A stretch of DNA of 64,000 nt from Poriferisodalis sp965205175 (lineage in GTDB: Bacteria > Actinomycetota > Acidimicrobiia > Acidimicrobiales > Poriferisodalaceae). Each line of letters begins with the position of its first letter. The first letter of the stretch is position 1. The stretch is taken from NCBI RefSeq assembly GCF_965205175.1, contig NZ_OZ242038.1, forward strand, positions 930,001 through 994,000, given 5' to 3'. Of the stretch, positions 37,259 to 46,705 are shown piece after piece. Position numbers and translations under genes: made by a program. The notes beneath the pieces are model-generated. The model was not told the origin of the DNA. It did not search any database and was given only the letters and a program-made list of their open reading frames with translations.

Positions 37259-38416
37259 GTGGATCTCTTCGAGCATCAGGGCAAGCAGTTCTTCAAGGGC
37301 TACGGACTGCCGGTATCAGCCGGCGAGGTTGCCTTCAGCGTGGACGAAGCGGTCGCCGCCGCGCAGCGGCTCGGGACCCCGGTGATGGTCAAGGCGCAGG
37401 TACACACCGGCGGGCGCGGCAAGGCCGGCGGCGTCAAGTTCGCCGGCGCCATCGACGACGTCCGCGCCCACGCCGCCAACATCCTGGGGCTCGACATCAA
37501 CGGACACGTCGTGGCTCGACTGTGGATCGAGAAGGCGTCGGACATCTCCGAGGAGTACTACGCCAGCTTCACGCTGGACCGCTCGGCGAAGCAGCATCTC
37601 GGGATGCTGTCGGCCGAGGGCGGCGTTGAGATCGAGACCGTGGCGGCCGAGAACCCGGGCGCGATCAGCAAGGTGCTGGTGGACCCAGCCGAAGGACTCA
37701 CCGAAGAAGCGGCCCGAGCATGGGTGACAGGCGCCAACCTCAACCCGACGGCCACCGACCAGGCCGTCGACGTGATGCTCAAGCTGTACACGGCCTACGT
37801 CGAAGGCGATGCCGACCTAGTGGAAATCAACCCGCTCATATTGACGCCTGAGGGCCGAGTGCATGTGCTCGACGCCAAGGTCACGCTGGACGCGAATGCC
37901 GTGTTCCGGCACCCCGACTTCGAGCAGTACGACGCCACCCAGCCGCGCGACGAACGCGAACAAGCCGCGCACGCCAAGGGTTTGCAGTACGTGGGCTTGG
38001 CCGGCAGCGTCGGCGTCATCGCCAACGGTGCCGGACTGGCCATGAGCACCGTGGACGTGGTCAACCAGGTGGGCGGCAAGCCGGCCAACTTCCTGGACAT
38101 CGGCGGTGGCGCCAACGCACAGGTCATGGCCGACGCGCTCGAAGTCATCAACAACGATCCCGACGTGCGGGTCATCTTCATCAACATCTTCGGCGGCATC
38201 ACCCGCGGCGAGGAAGTGGCCAAGGGCATTATCGGGGCGCTCGACACCGTGGACATCGAAGCGCCGATCGTGCTGCGCCTCGACGGCACGAATGCCGCGC
38301 AAGGGCGCGAGCTGCTCGCGCCGCACCTCAATGAGCAGCTGGTGATGGAACCGACCATGCTCGATGCGGCACGTCGAGCCGTGGCGATGGCCGCAGCGGC
38401 CGTGACGGGAGCGTGA
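37259..38416 (+). CDS. sucC: Succinate-CoA ligase (ADP-forming) subunit beta
   Basis: SucC carries the ATP-grasp nucleotide site and binds succinate in the TCA cycle. The 385-residue protein begins MDLFEHQGKQFFKGYGLP from GTG 37259. It has VKAQVHTGGRGKAGGVK, LVEINPLILTPEGRV and NFLDIGGGANAQ, with VIFINIFGGITRGEEVAKG near the end. It lies 10 bp after the helicase gene and is followed at once by sucD. Confidence 0.97.
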   Translation: MDLFEHQGKQFFKGYGLPVSAGEVAFSVDEAVAAAQRLGTPVMVKAQVHTGGRGKAGGVKFAGAIDDVRAHAANILGLDINGHVVARLWIEKASDISEEYYASFTLDRSAKQHLGMLSAEGGVEIETVAAENPGAISKVLVDPAEGLTEEAARAWVTGANLNPTATDQAVDVMLKLYTAYVEGDADLVEINPLILTPEGRVHVLDAKVTLDANAVFRHPDFEQYDATQPRDEREQAAHAKGLQYVGLAGSVGVIANGAGLAMSTVDVVNQVGGKPANFLDIGGGANAQVMADALEVINNDPDVRVIFINIFGGITRGEEVAKGIIGALDTVDIEAPIVLRLDGTNAAQGRELLAPHLNEQLVMEPTMLDAARRAVAMAAAAVTGA

Positions 38417-38417
38417 C

Positions 38418-39302
38418 GTGAGCATCTTCGTCGACGAGGACACCAAGGTCGTCTACCAAGGCCTCACCGGCTCGCAGGGCCGCTACTACGGCATGCTGAA
38501 CCGCGACTACGGCACCAACGTGGTGGCGGGCACCAATCCCCGCAAGGCCGGCAGCGACGTGGAAGGCGTGCCGGTGTTCGCGGACTGCACCGAGGCAGTG
38601 GCCGCGACCGGCGCCGATGCTTCGTGCATCTTCATCCCGGCGCCGGGTGTAGCGGATGCCGTGATGGACGCGGCAGCGGCGGGCATCAGCTTCATCGTGT
38701 GCATCACCGAAGGCGTGCCCGCGCACGACGAGGCACGTTTCTTCAACGCGCTCAAGCGCGACTATCCCAAGGTGAGGCTGCTGGGCCCGAACTGCCCAGG
38801 CATCATCACGCCCGGCGAGTGCAACATCGGCATCACGGCCGGGCACATCGCCAAGCCAGGCGGCCCGGTGGGCATCGTCAGCCGGTCGGGCACGCTGACC
38901 TACCAGGCGCTGTATGAGCTGCAGCAAAACGACATCGGCGTCACCACGTGCGTGGGCATCGGCGGCGACCCCGTGCCGGGCACCTCCTTCATCGACTGCC
39001 TCGAAGCCTTCGAAGCCGACCCTTCCACCAAAGCGGTGATGATGATCGGCGAGATCGGCGGCACCGCAGAAGAAGAAGCTGCGGAGTTCATCAAGCACCG
39101 CATGACCAAGCCGGTGTCCGGCTACATCGCCGGCGTGACCGCGCCTGCGGGCAAGAAGATGGGCCACGCGGGTGCCATTGTCTCAGGAGGCAAGGGGACC
39201 GCTGAAGCCAAGATGGACGCGCTGCGCGATGCCGGCGTGCAGGTGGGCTTGAACCCCACCGAAGCCGGCGAGCTCATGGCGGAGATCGTCGCCGCGCTGT
39301 AG
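38418..39302 (+). CDS. sucD: Succinate-CoA ligase subunit alpha
   Basis: SucD binds CoA and carries the phosphohistidine. The 294-residue protein shows VYQGLTGSQGRYY, LLGPNCPGIITPGECNIGI, GIVSRSGTLTYQALYEL and the active-site His in MGHAGAIVSGGKGTAEAK. GTG 38418 starts one base after the sucC stop. The gene ends close to the convergent glycosyltransferase gene. Confidence 0.97.
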   Translation: MSIFVDEDTKVVYQGLTGSQGRYYGMLNRDYGTNVVAGTNPRKAGSDVEGVPVFADCTEAVAATGADASCIFIPAPGVADAVMDAAAAGISFIVCITEGVPAHDEARFFNALKRDYPKVRLLGPNCPGIITPGECNIGITAGHIAKPGGPVGIVSRSGTLTYQALYELQQNDIGVTTCVGIGGDPVPGTSFIDCLEAFEADPSTKAVMMIGEIGGTAEEEAAEFIKHRMTKPVSGYIAGVTAPAGKKMGHAGAIVSGGKGTAEAKMDALRDAGVQVGLNPTEAGELMAEIVAAL

Positions 39303-39332
39303 AAGTTCGGTGCTGGAGCTGCCGGCTGCTGC

Positions 39333-40745
39333 TCACCTGCGCTGATCGAGTTCGCCGTACAGCTCCAGCAGCGCCGCAGCGTGAGCTTGCGGGCCGAACG
39401 CGCCCAGCACCGACGCGGCTGTGGCCTCGGCTGCCCTGTCTGTGTCGGCTGCCCTGTCTGTGTCGCCTGCGTTGGCTGCGTTGTCGGGCGCAGTCCCGTC
39501 TGGGCCGGTCTTGAGCTTCCTGGGTTCGCTCGACCCGGTCGTGAGCGACTGAAGACTGCCTGGCCGCAGCGCTTCGGCGAGCGCGTGCGAGAGTGCGACT
39601 GCGTCGTCGGGCGGCACCAGAAAGCCGTTGACGCCATCGGTGACGAACTGCGCAGCGGCACCCACGGCAGTCGCCACCACGGGACGCCCTGCCGCGACCG
39701 CTTCTGCTGCCACCATGCCGAAGCCCTCGCGCCGGCTCGGCACGCACACGACGCGCGCCCGCCGGTACCACTGGGCGACCTCGCCCGGTGCCACAGCGCC
39801 GGTGAACTGCACGTTCACGCCTCGCCGCAGCGCCAGCGCTTCGAGCACGGCGCGATCGGGGCCGGCGCCGACGATGACGACTTGTGGCCGCACACTCGGA
39901 TCGATGAGCGCCACCGCCCCGATGACCACGTCGAAGCCTTTTTCGGCCATGAGACGCCCCACGGCCACGACCGGACCCGACACCGGGACCGGCGTGGCCG
40001 GCCCGAATCGCTCGACCGCCACCGGCATGGACACGACGCGAAGCAGCGGCTTGCGGTGAGGCGCCGGCGAGACCGTGTGTGGCGGCACCCGCAGGATGCG
40101 GCGGCCAAGCACCAGCGATGCTGACCAGTCGCGCAGCTCCTGCGACACTGCCGCGATCGCGTCCGCCCGGCGCAGCACCCGGCGCGCCAGCCAGCGACGG
40201 ACGACGTTGTCGGTGACGGCCGCATCCGAACCGTGCAGATGCACGATGCCCGATACGCGCCGCCCCGCCGCACGAGCTGCCGCTGCGGCTACGAGGCCGC
40301 ACGGAAACCACCAGTGCCCGTGAATCGCCGTACCGCCAGACGCAGCCTTCGCGCTGACGGCGGCACCGTGGTTGTCGCCGCCGCCGGGTTCATCTGCCGG
40401 CTGGGATGAGCCGATCGGACGACCTGGGCCACGGCGTGCCTGGCGCGCTGCGGCGACGAACAGTCCGACGATCATTGGGACGACCCACAGCTTGGCCATG
40501 CCCGAGAGCGCCCGGTAGCTCTCGCCACGGGCGACCCGAGCCTCTACGGCGGCGGGCCCAAACCGGACCCTGCGCACCTCGATGCCGCCGACGACATGAC
40601 GGCGGGGAGCATCGGGATGAGCAGGGCACACCACCGTCACCCGCGCGCCGGCCCCCGCCAGCGCCCTCGCGTGATCCGCTAGGAACGGCTTGTGGTGATC
40701 GCGCAGCGAGGTCGGAAACCCTGGGGCAACCAGCACGGCACGCAC
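39333..40745 (-). CDS. Glycosyltransferase family 4 protein
   Basis: This 470-residue GT-B glycosyltransferase has the N-terminal loop APGFPTSLRDHHKPF, a hydrophobic patch near residue 95, and the C-terminal donor site AVGRLMAEKGFDVVIGA with SRREGFGMVAAEAVAAGRPV (E-x7-E motif). Substrate unknown; the flippase-like neighbour suggests a lipid-linked or exported glycan. GTG 40745 gives a family-like N-terminus; an upstream ATG at 40859 is possible. Near the C-terminus a perfect 18-bp tandem repeat (39427-39462) encodes repeated DTDRAA. Confidence 0.85.
   Translation of the reverse strand: MRAVLVAPGFPTSLRDHHKPFLADHARALAGAGARVTVVCPAHPDAPRRHVVGGIEVRRVRFGPAAVEARVARGESYRALSGMAKLWVVPMIVGLFVAAARQARRGPGRPIGSSQPADEPGGGDNHGAAVSAKAASGGTAIHGHWWFPCGLVAAAAARAAGRRVSGIVHLHGSDAAVTDNVVRRWLARRVLRRADAIAAVSQELRDWSASLVLGRRILRVPPHTVSPAPHRKPLLRVVSMPVAVERFGPATPVPVSGPVVAVGRLMAEKGFDVVIGAVALIDPSVRPQVVIVGAGPDRAVLEALALRRGVNVQFTGAVAPGEVAQWYRRARVVCVPSRREGFGMVAAEAVAAGRPVVATAVGAAAQFVTDGVNGFLVPPDDAVALSHALAEALRPGSLQSLTTGSSEPRKLKTGPDGTAPDNAANAGDTDRAADTDRAAEATAASVLGAFGPQAHAAALLELYGELDQRR
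39427..39462 (+). repeat. 18-bp perfect tandem repeat inside the glycosyltransferase gene
   Basis: Two adjacent exact copies of TCGGCTGCCCTGTCTGTG keep the reading frame and duplicate a DTDRAA hexapeptide in a non-conserved, Ala/Asp-rich linker near the protein C-terminus. Confidence 0.85.
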
Positions 40746-40873
40746 CCGCCCAGTCTCGCAACCTTCGGTACCCTCGCCAAGGTGCTGGGCGAGGCGCTGA
40801 GCGAGGTGCCGGTCGGACGCCGACGTTCGTGACCACCACGGGGCAAACGGATCGATCAAGCCGCCCCGAGTCC

Positions 40874-41917
40874 ATGCCGTTCGACCCGGCAGCGCAGGCG
40901 AGCGGCGCCGGCTTCGCGTGCCGCGCGGCAGGCAGAGCCGTGCGCTGGGCGTTGGGTCTCGCGACGGCCGCCATGATCGTCTGGCTGGCCGTGCGCAGCT
41001 GGGACGACCTGCGCAGTATCAGCCTCGATGTCGACGCGGGCGCGCTCGTGGCCGCAGTGGTCGTCTCGACGACCGCCACGGTGTGCTTGGCGCTGGCGTG
41101 GCGCGAACTCATCGGCGGCTACGGCACGCCGCTTGCGCGTCGGCCCGCCGTGCGCGTCTGGATGCTGTCGCAGGCCACCCGCTACTTGCCCACCGGTCTG
41201 GTGCCGCTCGCTGCCAGAGCCGCGTTGGCTGCGCCGTTCGGGGTGCGCCGAGCCGCCGCCGCCGCCTCTGTCGTGGTCGAGACGGCCACTCTCGCCGGCT
41301 GGGCCGGCTTGTGCGCTGCGCTCTGGGCGCCCAGCGACTGGCTAGGCAGCGCGGGTGGCTGGCCGGCGCGTGCCGTGATCGGCGTGGGTGCCGCAGTCGG
41401 GCTGGTGACGCTGCCGTGGACGCTGGCGGGCGCCGGGCGCTGGTGGCAGCACATCGAGCGCTCGGCGCGCCGGCTGCCGCTCCGCCGCCGGCTGAGCGAA
41501 CGCCTCCGCTCGGTCACGCTCACGGCGTCACCCGCAGCCGTCTGGCGAGCCGCCGTCGTCGATGGGTGCGCAGTTGCGCAGCGGCTCATGGCCGCAGTGC
41601 TGCTGGCAGCGGCGCTGCTGGCCGTCGGCGCCGACGACGTCTGGCTGGTCGCCGGTGCTGTGGCGGCGGGCATCGTTGCGGGCATGGTCGGCATCACGCC
41701 AGCGGGGCTGGGCGTGCGCGAGGTCGTGGTCGCGGCGCTGTTAGCCGAGCGCTTCGGCGTCGGCGAAGCCGCCGCGTTCGCCGTTGCGCTGCGGGTGCTG
41801 GAGTTCGCCCACGAACTGGTGCTGCTGCCGGCAAGCGTGATGGCATGCCGGCAACGAATCCACGCGCCGGACAGCTTCAGGCACCAGTCGCACGAAACCG
41901 GATCGGCAGCTCCTTGA
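40874..41917 (+). CDS. Lysylphosphatidylglycerol synthase-like/UPF0104 membrane protein
   Basis: This 347-residue protein has about eight hydrophobic segments. Conserved-looking motifs include QATRYLPTGLVPLAARA, VVVETATLAGWAGL and GMVGITPAGLGVREVVVAAL, as in the flippase/synthase membrane domain of the MprF/AglD/YbhN family. It probably moves or modifies a lipid-linked sugar together with the divergent GT4 enzyme. ATG 40874 is preferred; GTG 40829 is also in frame. Its 3' end overlaps the convergent P450 gene by 41 bp. Confidence 0.8.
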   Translation: MPFDPAAQASGAGFACRAAGRAVRWALGLATAAMIVWLAVRSWDDLRSISLDVDAGALVAAVVVSTTATVCLALAWRELIGGYGTPLARRPAVRVWMLSQATRYLPTGLVPLAARAALAAPFGVRRAAAAASVVVETATLAGWAGLCAALWAPSDWLGSAGGWPARAVIGVGAAVGLVTLPWTLAGAGRWWQHIERSARRLPLRRRLSERLRSVTLTASPAAVWRAAVVDGCAVAQRLMAAVLLAAALLAVGADDVWLVAGAVAAGIVAGMVGITPAGLGVREVVVAALLAERFGVGEAAAFAVALRVLEFAHELVLLPASVMACRQRIHAPDSFRHQSHETGSAAP

Positions 41918-43196
41918 GCGGTCGGAGCATGAAGCTGAACTCGTGGGGCAGGTCGTCGAGCGGGCGCGCTAGCTCGATGCCGTCCAGCCGATCCAACAGA
42001 GCGGTGAACGCACAGCGCAGCTCGGCACGCGCCAGCCATGCCCCGACGCAGAAGTGGTTGCCCCAGCCGAACGCAATGTGGTCCTTGGCATTGGGGCGTT
42101 CGATGTCGAACACATCCGGATCCGCGAACTTGGCAGCGTCGCGGTTGGCCGCCGCGTAGCGAACCATCACCGCGGCACCCTGCGGAATCTCGCTTCCGGC
42201 CACGGATGTCGGGCAGGTGGCGGTACGCCACAGACCGGCGACAGGGCTGTCGAATCGCAGGCTCTCGTCTATGAAGTTGTTGAGCAGCGACCGGTCTGCA
42301 CGCAGCTTGGCCATCTGGTCGGGGTGACGGATGAGCAGCCACAGTCCGGTGCCCAACGCGGCCGTCGTCGTCTCGAAGCCGCCGGTGACCAGCTGGTGCA
42401 GCAGGTCCTGTAGCTCTTCGTCGGTCAGCGGCTCGTCGATGGCTGTCGAGTTGATCGAAGCGGCGTCATCGTCGAGGTGGGCATGGACGAGCCACGAGAT
42501 GATGTCGTCCGCCGGAACGGCGCGTCGCGCCGCGAATTCCCGTGCGAGATGGTGCTGCGCCTCCAGTTCGGTCTCGGTGTATTCGACGGCCTCGGCCGGG
42601 GTCAGCACCTTCTGCGCGGTTGCCAGCATCGCGTCCGCCCAGCGTTTGAACGTCGGGTACTCCGACGCGTCGAGGCCTAGCTGCTCGCAGATGATGATGC
42701 CCGGCAGCGGCAATGCGAAGTCGCTCACGAACTCGCACGCGCCGGTGTCGGCGAAGCCGTCGATGAGCTCGTGGCAGAGCTGCTCGATGCGAGGCACCAG
42801 CGATTCCATGCGCTTCGCGGTGAACGCGCGGCTCAGCAGGCGCCGGTAGTGGGTGTGGTTGGGCGGATCGGTCCGCTGCAGCGTCTTGGCGCGCACCCAG
42901 CCGCGCTCAGCGAACACTTGGGCTGCCGCGCGGCTGGCCGAGCTGTTGCGCCGCGCGGTGCCGGTCGGATCGTTGGAGAACGTCTGCGGATCGGTCAGCA
43001 CCGACTTCGCGTCGTCGTAGCGCGTCACCATGTACAGGTCGTTCTCCGGCAGGCGATGCACGGGGCACCGCTCGTGCATCAGTGCATACGTGTCGAAGGG
43101 GTCGTCTTGGATGGCTGGGTCGAGGAAGCTGCCGATCTGCGGGGCGTCAGCGGTGCCGGGCTCGTCGTGCGAAGCTGTGGTCGAAACGCTGCTCAT
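41877..43196 (-). CDS. Cytochrome P450
   Basis: The 439-residue soluble P450 has the I-helix LVTGGFETTTAALG, the ExxR helix FIDESLRFDSP, and the heme loop IAFGWGNHFCVGAWLAR with the thiolate Cys. It is a class I bacterial monooxygenase needing a ferredoxin; substrate unknown. ATG 43196 is the natural start. It lies 83 bp after two kinase genes on the same strand, so it may be co-transcribed with them. Confidence 0.95.
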   Translation of the reverse strand: MSSVSTTASHDEPGTADAPQIGSFLDPAIQDDPFDTYALMHERCPVHRLPENDLYMVTRYDDAKSVLTDPQTFSNDPTGTARRNSSASRAAAQVFAERGWVRAKTLQRTDPPNHTHYRRLLSRAFTAKRMESLVPRIEQLCHELIDGFADTGACEFVSDFALPLPGIIICEQLGLDASEYPTFKRWADAMLATAQKVLTPAEAVEYTETELEAQHHLAREFAARRAVPADDIISWLVHAHLDDDAASINSTAIDEPLTDEELQDLLHQLVTGGFETTTAALGTGLWLLIRHPDQMAKLRADRSLLNNFIDESLRFDSPVAGLWRTATCPTSVAGSEIPQGAAVMVRYAAANRDAAKFADPDVFDIERPNAKDHIAFGWGNHFCVGAWLARAELRCAFTALLDRLDGIELARPLDDLPHEFSFMLRPLKELPIRFRATGA

Positions 43197-43279
43197 GTCG
43201 GTGTGCCCCCTCGCCGTTCGAGTACTGCGCGGCCTCGCCATCTTCGCAGCTCGCGCCGACCGCTGCGCCCAGGCAGCAC

Positions 43280-44368
43280 TCAGGCCAGCTCGTCGAGGTT
43301 CTCCCAGGCTCGGAGGTCTTCCACGGCCTGAAACGGTCGGATCGTCATGGCGTCCAGCAATGCACGGCCGCGTTCGTTGGCCGGCTCCAGGTCCGCTGCG
43401 ACCGTGATGGCCCAAGCCTGCTGCAACAGGCAGTAGCGATACTCGCGCCAGCACCGCTCGAACGTGTACTCGTCGCTGACGCCCTTGGCCAGCAGCGCTG
43501 CGTGGTACTCGTGCACCACGTCGTGCTCCCACGCGCGCCGATTCGCCGTGGTCACCGACGCCGCCATGAAGTTGGCGATGTCCCACACGCCGACATGGCG
43601 GGTGCTGAGCTGAAAGTCCAGCACGGTGGTGACGTCGGTCCCGGCCGATCCGCCGAACAGGTAGTTGTCGGCACGGCAGTCGGTGTGGGTGAAGGTGGCG
43701 TTGCCTTGGTCGGCCCACCAGTCCAGCAACTCGCCGTAGCAGCCGGTGACCCGCTCGATGCTGTCCAGTGCCGTGCGAGGCAGCCGGCTGCCCCAGCGCG
43801 CCGTGAAGCCGTCCCACAGCGCGGTCTGTATCGCAGCGGCGCCCTTGTAGAGGTCGTTGTTCATCGGGGGCAGCCAGTCCAGCGCGTACAGCTCCTCGGA
43901 TTCCCAGAAGCGGCTGTGCAGGCTGGACACGCACGCGACCACGCTCGTGCAGTCCGCTCGGCTGGCGCCGGCCAGCTGGTCGATCATGCGGGCGCCCACG
44001 ATCTCTTCGAGGAGCAGCACGAACGGGATGCCGCCCGGCGCCATGTCCGCGGCGTAGCAGTGCGGCACGCGCAACGCGATATCCGGAGCGATCTGGTTGT
44101 AGAAGTTGATCTCGCGCACGTAGAAGCCCATGGCCTGCGCGAACGCGATGTTCTCCTCGAACGCCGACTGGCACTTGGCAATGAGCGTCGAAGGACCGTC
44201 GTGACCGGCGGCGTAGCTGAGCTTCAGCCTGGACAGCTCTCCCAGGATCCCCACGCCGACCCCCAGCGGCTCTCGTTCGAGACCGACGACGGTGCCGATG
44301 CCTGGTACGTCGGCCAGCCGCTCGTTGAGCCAGTCAACCGTGATGTCAGAGGTGTGTTCCGGTATCAA
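43280..44368 (-). CDS. Phosphotransferase (APH/CHK-like kinase), TTG start
   Basis: The 362-residue kinase-fold protein shows the catalytic loop THTDCRADNYLFGG and metal-binding VLDFQLSTRHVGVWDIANFM, as in the aminoglycoside-phosphotransferase/CHK-like families. These phosphorylate small hydroxylated compounds; drug resistance need not be implied. The start is TTG 44368, which overlaps the upstream stop (TTGA) and has AAAGGA about 7 nt before it. It is a distant paralogue of the preceding kinase. Confidence 0.85.
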   Translation of the reverse strand: MIPEHTSDITVDWLNERLADVPGIGTVVGLEREPLGVGVGILGELSRLKLSYAAGHDGPSTLIAKCQSAFEENIAFAQAMGFYVREINFYNQIAPDIALRVPHCYAADMAPGGIPFVLLLEEIVGARMIDQLAGASRADCTSVVACVSSLHSRFWESEELYALDWLPPMNNDLYKGAAAIQTALWDGFTARWGSRLPRTALDSIERVTGCYGELLDWWADQGNATFTHTDCRADNYLFGGSAGTDVTTVLDFQLSTRHVGVWDIANFMAASVTTANRRAWEHDVVHEYHAALLAKGVSDEYTFERCWREYRYCLLQQAWAITVAADLEPANERGRALLDAMTIRPFQAVEDLRAWENLDELA

Positions 44369-45513
44369 CTGGTGTCCTTTCGCTCGGTGAGCAACTCGTG
44401 CGCGCCGTGCTGGAAGACGGCGTCGGTGACCCGCTCGATGGCGGCGGTCCACAGCGCCATGGCCCGTTCGCTTGAGGAGTCGAGGGTGCCGGTGGCGAAC
44501 ACCGGAATCACCCATCCGTAGATCAGCCCGACCCGGTAGTCGTCGAGGAGCTGCTCGAAGGGATAGTCGCGCACGCCGCCGGCCGCGAGTGCATCGTGGT
44601 AGCAGTGCAAGAGTTCGATTTCGTGGAGGCGGCGCGTGCTGGACTCCAGATTCTGGCTCAGCAGGTAGCCGACATCGGCAGCGCCTCCGCCGGCGCTGAT
44701 TGCTTGGAAGTCAATGGCGGCCACTTCGCCTACGCCTCCCGCGGTCACATCAGCGGCAGCGTCGTCGAAGAACAGGTTGTCGGCTCGGTAGTCGAAGTGG
44801 ACCAAGGTTCGTGGCATGGCGCCCAGCCGCCTCAGCAGCTGCGGGTGATTCGCCTCGTAGTCCCGTGCCAGTTTGCGCGTCTCGGGTTCGAGTGCGTCGT
44901 CGAACAGCGAGAGGAAGCCGGGCAGCGATGCGGCGTAGATCGATTGGCCGATCAGATTCAGCGGACCGTCGATGTCGGGAACGAAGCTCGCCGCTTCGAG
45001 TCCAGCGCCGTTCCAGAACCGTGCATGGTGCGCGCCCAGCCCGGTCAGCGCGCTGGCCGTCTGCTCCGCACTCAGCCCTGCGAGCTGATCGCCCAAGGTC
45101 ATCGAGCTGAGATCCTCGAGGACCAGCAGGTAGCGCTCGTCCTCGTCGGGGTCCGGTGAGGTCTCGCAGGTGATGTGGTAGGTGCGGGGCGTCCGCAGCG
45201 GTGTGAGGTGCGCCAGCTCCGCGTAGAAGCGGTGTTCCCGCTCATAGACGCGTGTGGGACGCATCATGGCGGCGACCTCGGGGTTTGCCGTCGGGAACTT
45301 CACTACCACCGACGCCGGCTCGCCGCCGGTCGCATTCGCGTAGCGGACCTCGACTCGGCCGACTTCGCCCATGAACCCCACGCCGATTGCCGATGGCTCG
45401 CAGGCGATGCTGGTCACCGAGGTCTGCGCACCGATGGTGCCGCTGTCGCGCAGGACTGCGGTCAGCCACTCGGCGCTGACATCTGCGGTGCAGGCAGGAA
45501 TGCTGACGTCCAT
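44365..45513 (-). CDS. Phosphotransferase (APH/CHK-like kinase)
   Basis: The 382-residue protein has the same fold as its downstream neighbour. It shows GVGFMGEVGRVEVRY (nucleotide loop), YLLVLEDLSSMTLGDQ, the catalytic loop VHFDYRADNLFFDD and metal-site AIDFQAISAGGGAADVGYLL. It is first gene of a probable kinase-kinase-P450 operon. Paired kinases beside oxygenases suggest phosphorylation of a hydroxylated intermediate; this is inference. Confidence 0.85.
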   Translation of the reverse strand: MDVSIPACTADVSAEWLTAVLRDSGTIGAQTSVTSIACEPSAIGVGFMGEVGRVEVRYANATGGEPASVVVKFPTANPEVAAMMRPTRVYEREHRFYAELAHLTPLRTPRTYHITCETSPDPDEDERYLLVLEDLSSMTLGDQLAGLSAEQTASALTGLGAHHARFWNGAGLEAASFVPDIDGPLNLIGQSIYAASLPGFLSLFDDALEPETRKLARDYEANHPQLLRRLGAMPRTLVHFDYRADNLFFDDAAADVTAGGVGEVAAIDFQAISAGGGAADVGYLLSQNLESSTRRLHEIELLHCYHDALAAGGVRDYPFEQLLDDYRVGLIYGWVIPVFATGTLDSSSERAMALWTAAIERVTDAVFQHGAHELLTERKDTS

Positions 45514-45587
45514 GCCTGAAATCTAAGCCGCAATCTCAGCCGCGGCCGCCAGTGCTCGCCGAGCCAGTGCCCGCCTAAGGTGAGCAT

Positions 45588-46076
45588 ATGTCTGCGCCGA
45601 GCCGAGATCCGATTGCCGCATTGGTCCATCTCTATGCCGACGCCGTGGTGCATCACGACGGCGTGCAGTGGGGGTCGACGTGGGCCCTCGACGCGCACTG
45701 GGATCTCGGCCAGGGCCGTCGACTGGTCGGACGAGACGCCATCGTCGAGTTCTGGCACGGTGCCATGAGCAGGTTCTCCGCCGTGGTGCAGACGGTGTTG
45801 AACGGCACCTACGAGCTGGACGCCGAGACCGGCACCGGAACCGGGCGCTGGTACATCGCCGAGCACTTCGAGCGGGTCGGCGGCGAGAAGGGCAAGTTGC
45901 TCGCCCACTACGACGATGCCTACGTCCTCACTGACGACGGCTGGAGATTCGCCAGCCGCGAGCTCACCGTTCACTACGGCGGCCCGCAGGACCTCTCTGG
46001 CCAGTTCCTGAACGCCCAGTTCGCCAAGACCCAGTCCGGCGAGGCCCCCTCCGGCGAGGCTGGCTCAGGGGACTGA
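45588..46076 (+). CDS. SnoaL/NTF2-like protein
   Basis: The 162-residue cone-fold protein has LVHLYADAVVHHDGVQWGST near the N-terminus, LVGRDAIVEFWHGAMSRF, and YDDAYVLTDDGWRFASREL. This family includes cyclases, isomerases and dehydratases of small hydrophobic substrates as well as catalytically inert forms. The C-terminal 25 residues contain a small SGEA repeat. ATG 45588 follows AAGGTGAG. It is divergent from the kinase operon. Confidence 0.75.
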   Translation: MSAPSRDPIAALVHLYADAVVHHDGVQWGSTWALDAHWDLGQGRRLVGRDAIVEFWHGAMSRFSAVVQTVLNGTYELDAETGTGTGRWYIAEHFERVGGEKGKLLAHYDDAYVLTDDGWRFASRELTVHYGGPQDLSGQFLNAQFAKTQSGEAPSGEAGSGD

Positions 46077-46108
46077 ACGACGGCGCAAGCAGGCTCGGCG
46101 CTGGCCCG

Positions 46109-46705
46109 TCAGTCGCCGGGAGTCTGCACGAACGATGCAGTCCGTCCGGCCGGGGAGTTCTTGAACATCTGCTCTGCGTCGAAGCCGATGCGCAGGTCGG
46201 GCTCGATCTCGATGATCACCCTCCCGTCGGTGTCGAGGTGCTTGCAGAACGCCGCTTGCGCAGCGTCGTCGCCGGGCCGCACCCGTGCTGCCAGCGCCGG
46301 ATAGAACCAAGCCTTGGCAGCGTCGTCGTCCCGCACTGCGGCCGTGCCCTTGTAGGTGACGGTCTGGCTGATGCCGATGTCGGTGCCGCGGCTAGAGATC
46401 GCGAGGGCGACACGCGGCCGGGCGATCACCGCCGGCACCCGCTTGCGCCGGCGGGTGCAGGTGACCCAGAAGCGGCCGTCGCGCATTACGAAGTTCATGA
46501 TGACGCCGACCGGCTCGCCGGCGCTGTTCGTCCACATGAACGTGCATTCCGTCTGAGCGGAGAGCAACTGCTGCTCGCGCTCGTCGGACAGGCTGAACAC
46601 CGAGACGTCCTCGTAGCTGTCGACGTAGCTGTCTTGGCTGTCGCCGCCGGGTTCACGCCGGACGCCGTCGTCCTCACCGCCAAGGGCGGCTGCCGGCCGG
46701 CTCAC
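46109..46705 (-). CDS. Pyridoxamine 5'-phosphate oxidase-fold (PPOX) flavin/F420 protein
   Basis: The 198-residue split-barrel protein has LSAQTECTFMWTNSAGEPVG, VMRDGRFWVTCTRRRKRVPA and IEIEPDLRIGFDAEQMFKN, typical of the PPOX-like FMN- or F420-binding family. Cofactor cannot be decided. I choose GTG 46705, which overlaps the stop of the selenoprotein candidate by 4 bp (GTGA). That coupling implies ribosomes reach 46702, beyond the internal TGA of the upstream gene. The first 45 residues are poorly conserved. Confidence 0.78.
   Translation of the reverse strand: MSRPAAALGGEDDGVRREPGGDSQDSYVDSYEDVSVFSLSDEREQQLLSAQTECTFMWTNSAGEPVGVIMNFVMRDGRFWVTCTRRRKRVPAVIARPRVALAISSRGTDIGISQTVTYKGTAAVRDDDAAKAWFYPALAARVRPGDDAAQAAFCKHLDTDGRVIIEIEPDLRIGFDAEQMFKNSPAGRTASFVQTPGD

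Noticed and set aside
43280..45513. Antibiotic resistance (aminoglycoside kinase) genes
   Set aside because: The fold is shared, but the sequences and oxygenase context point to CHK-like small-molecule kinases of metabolism.
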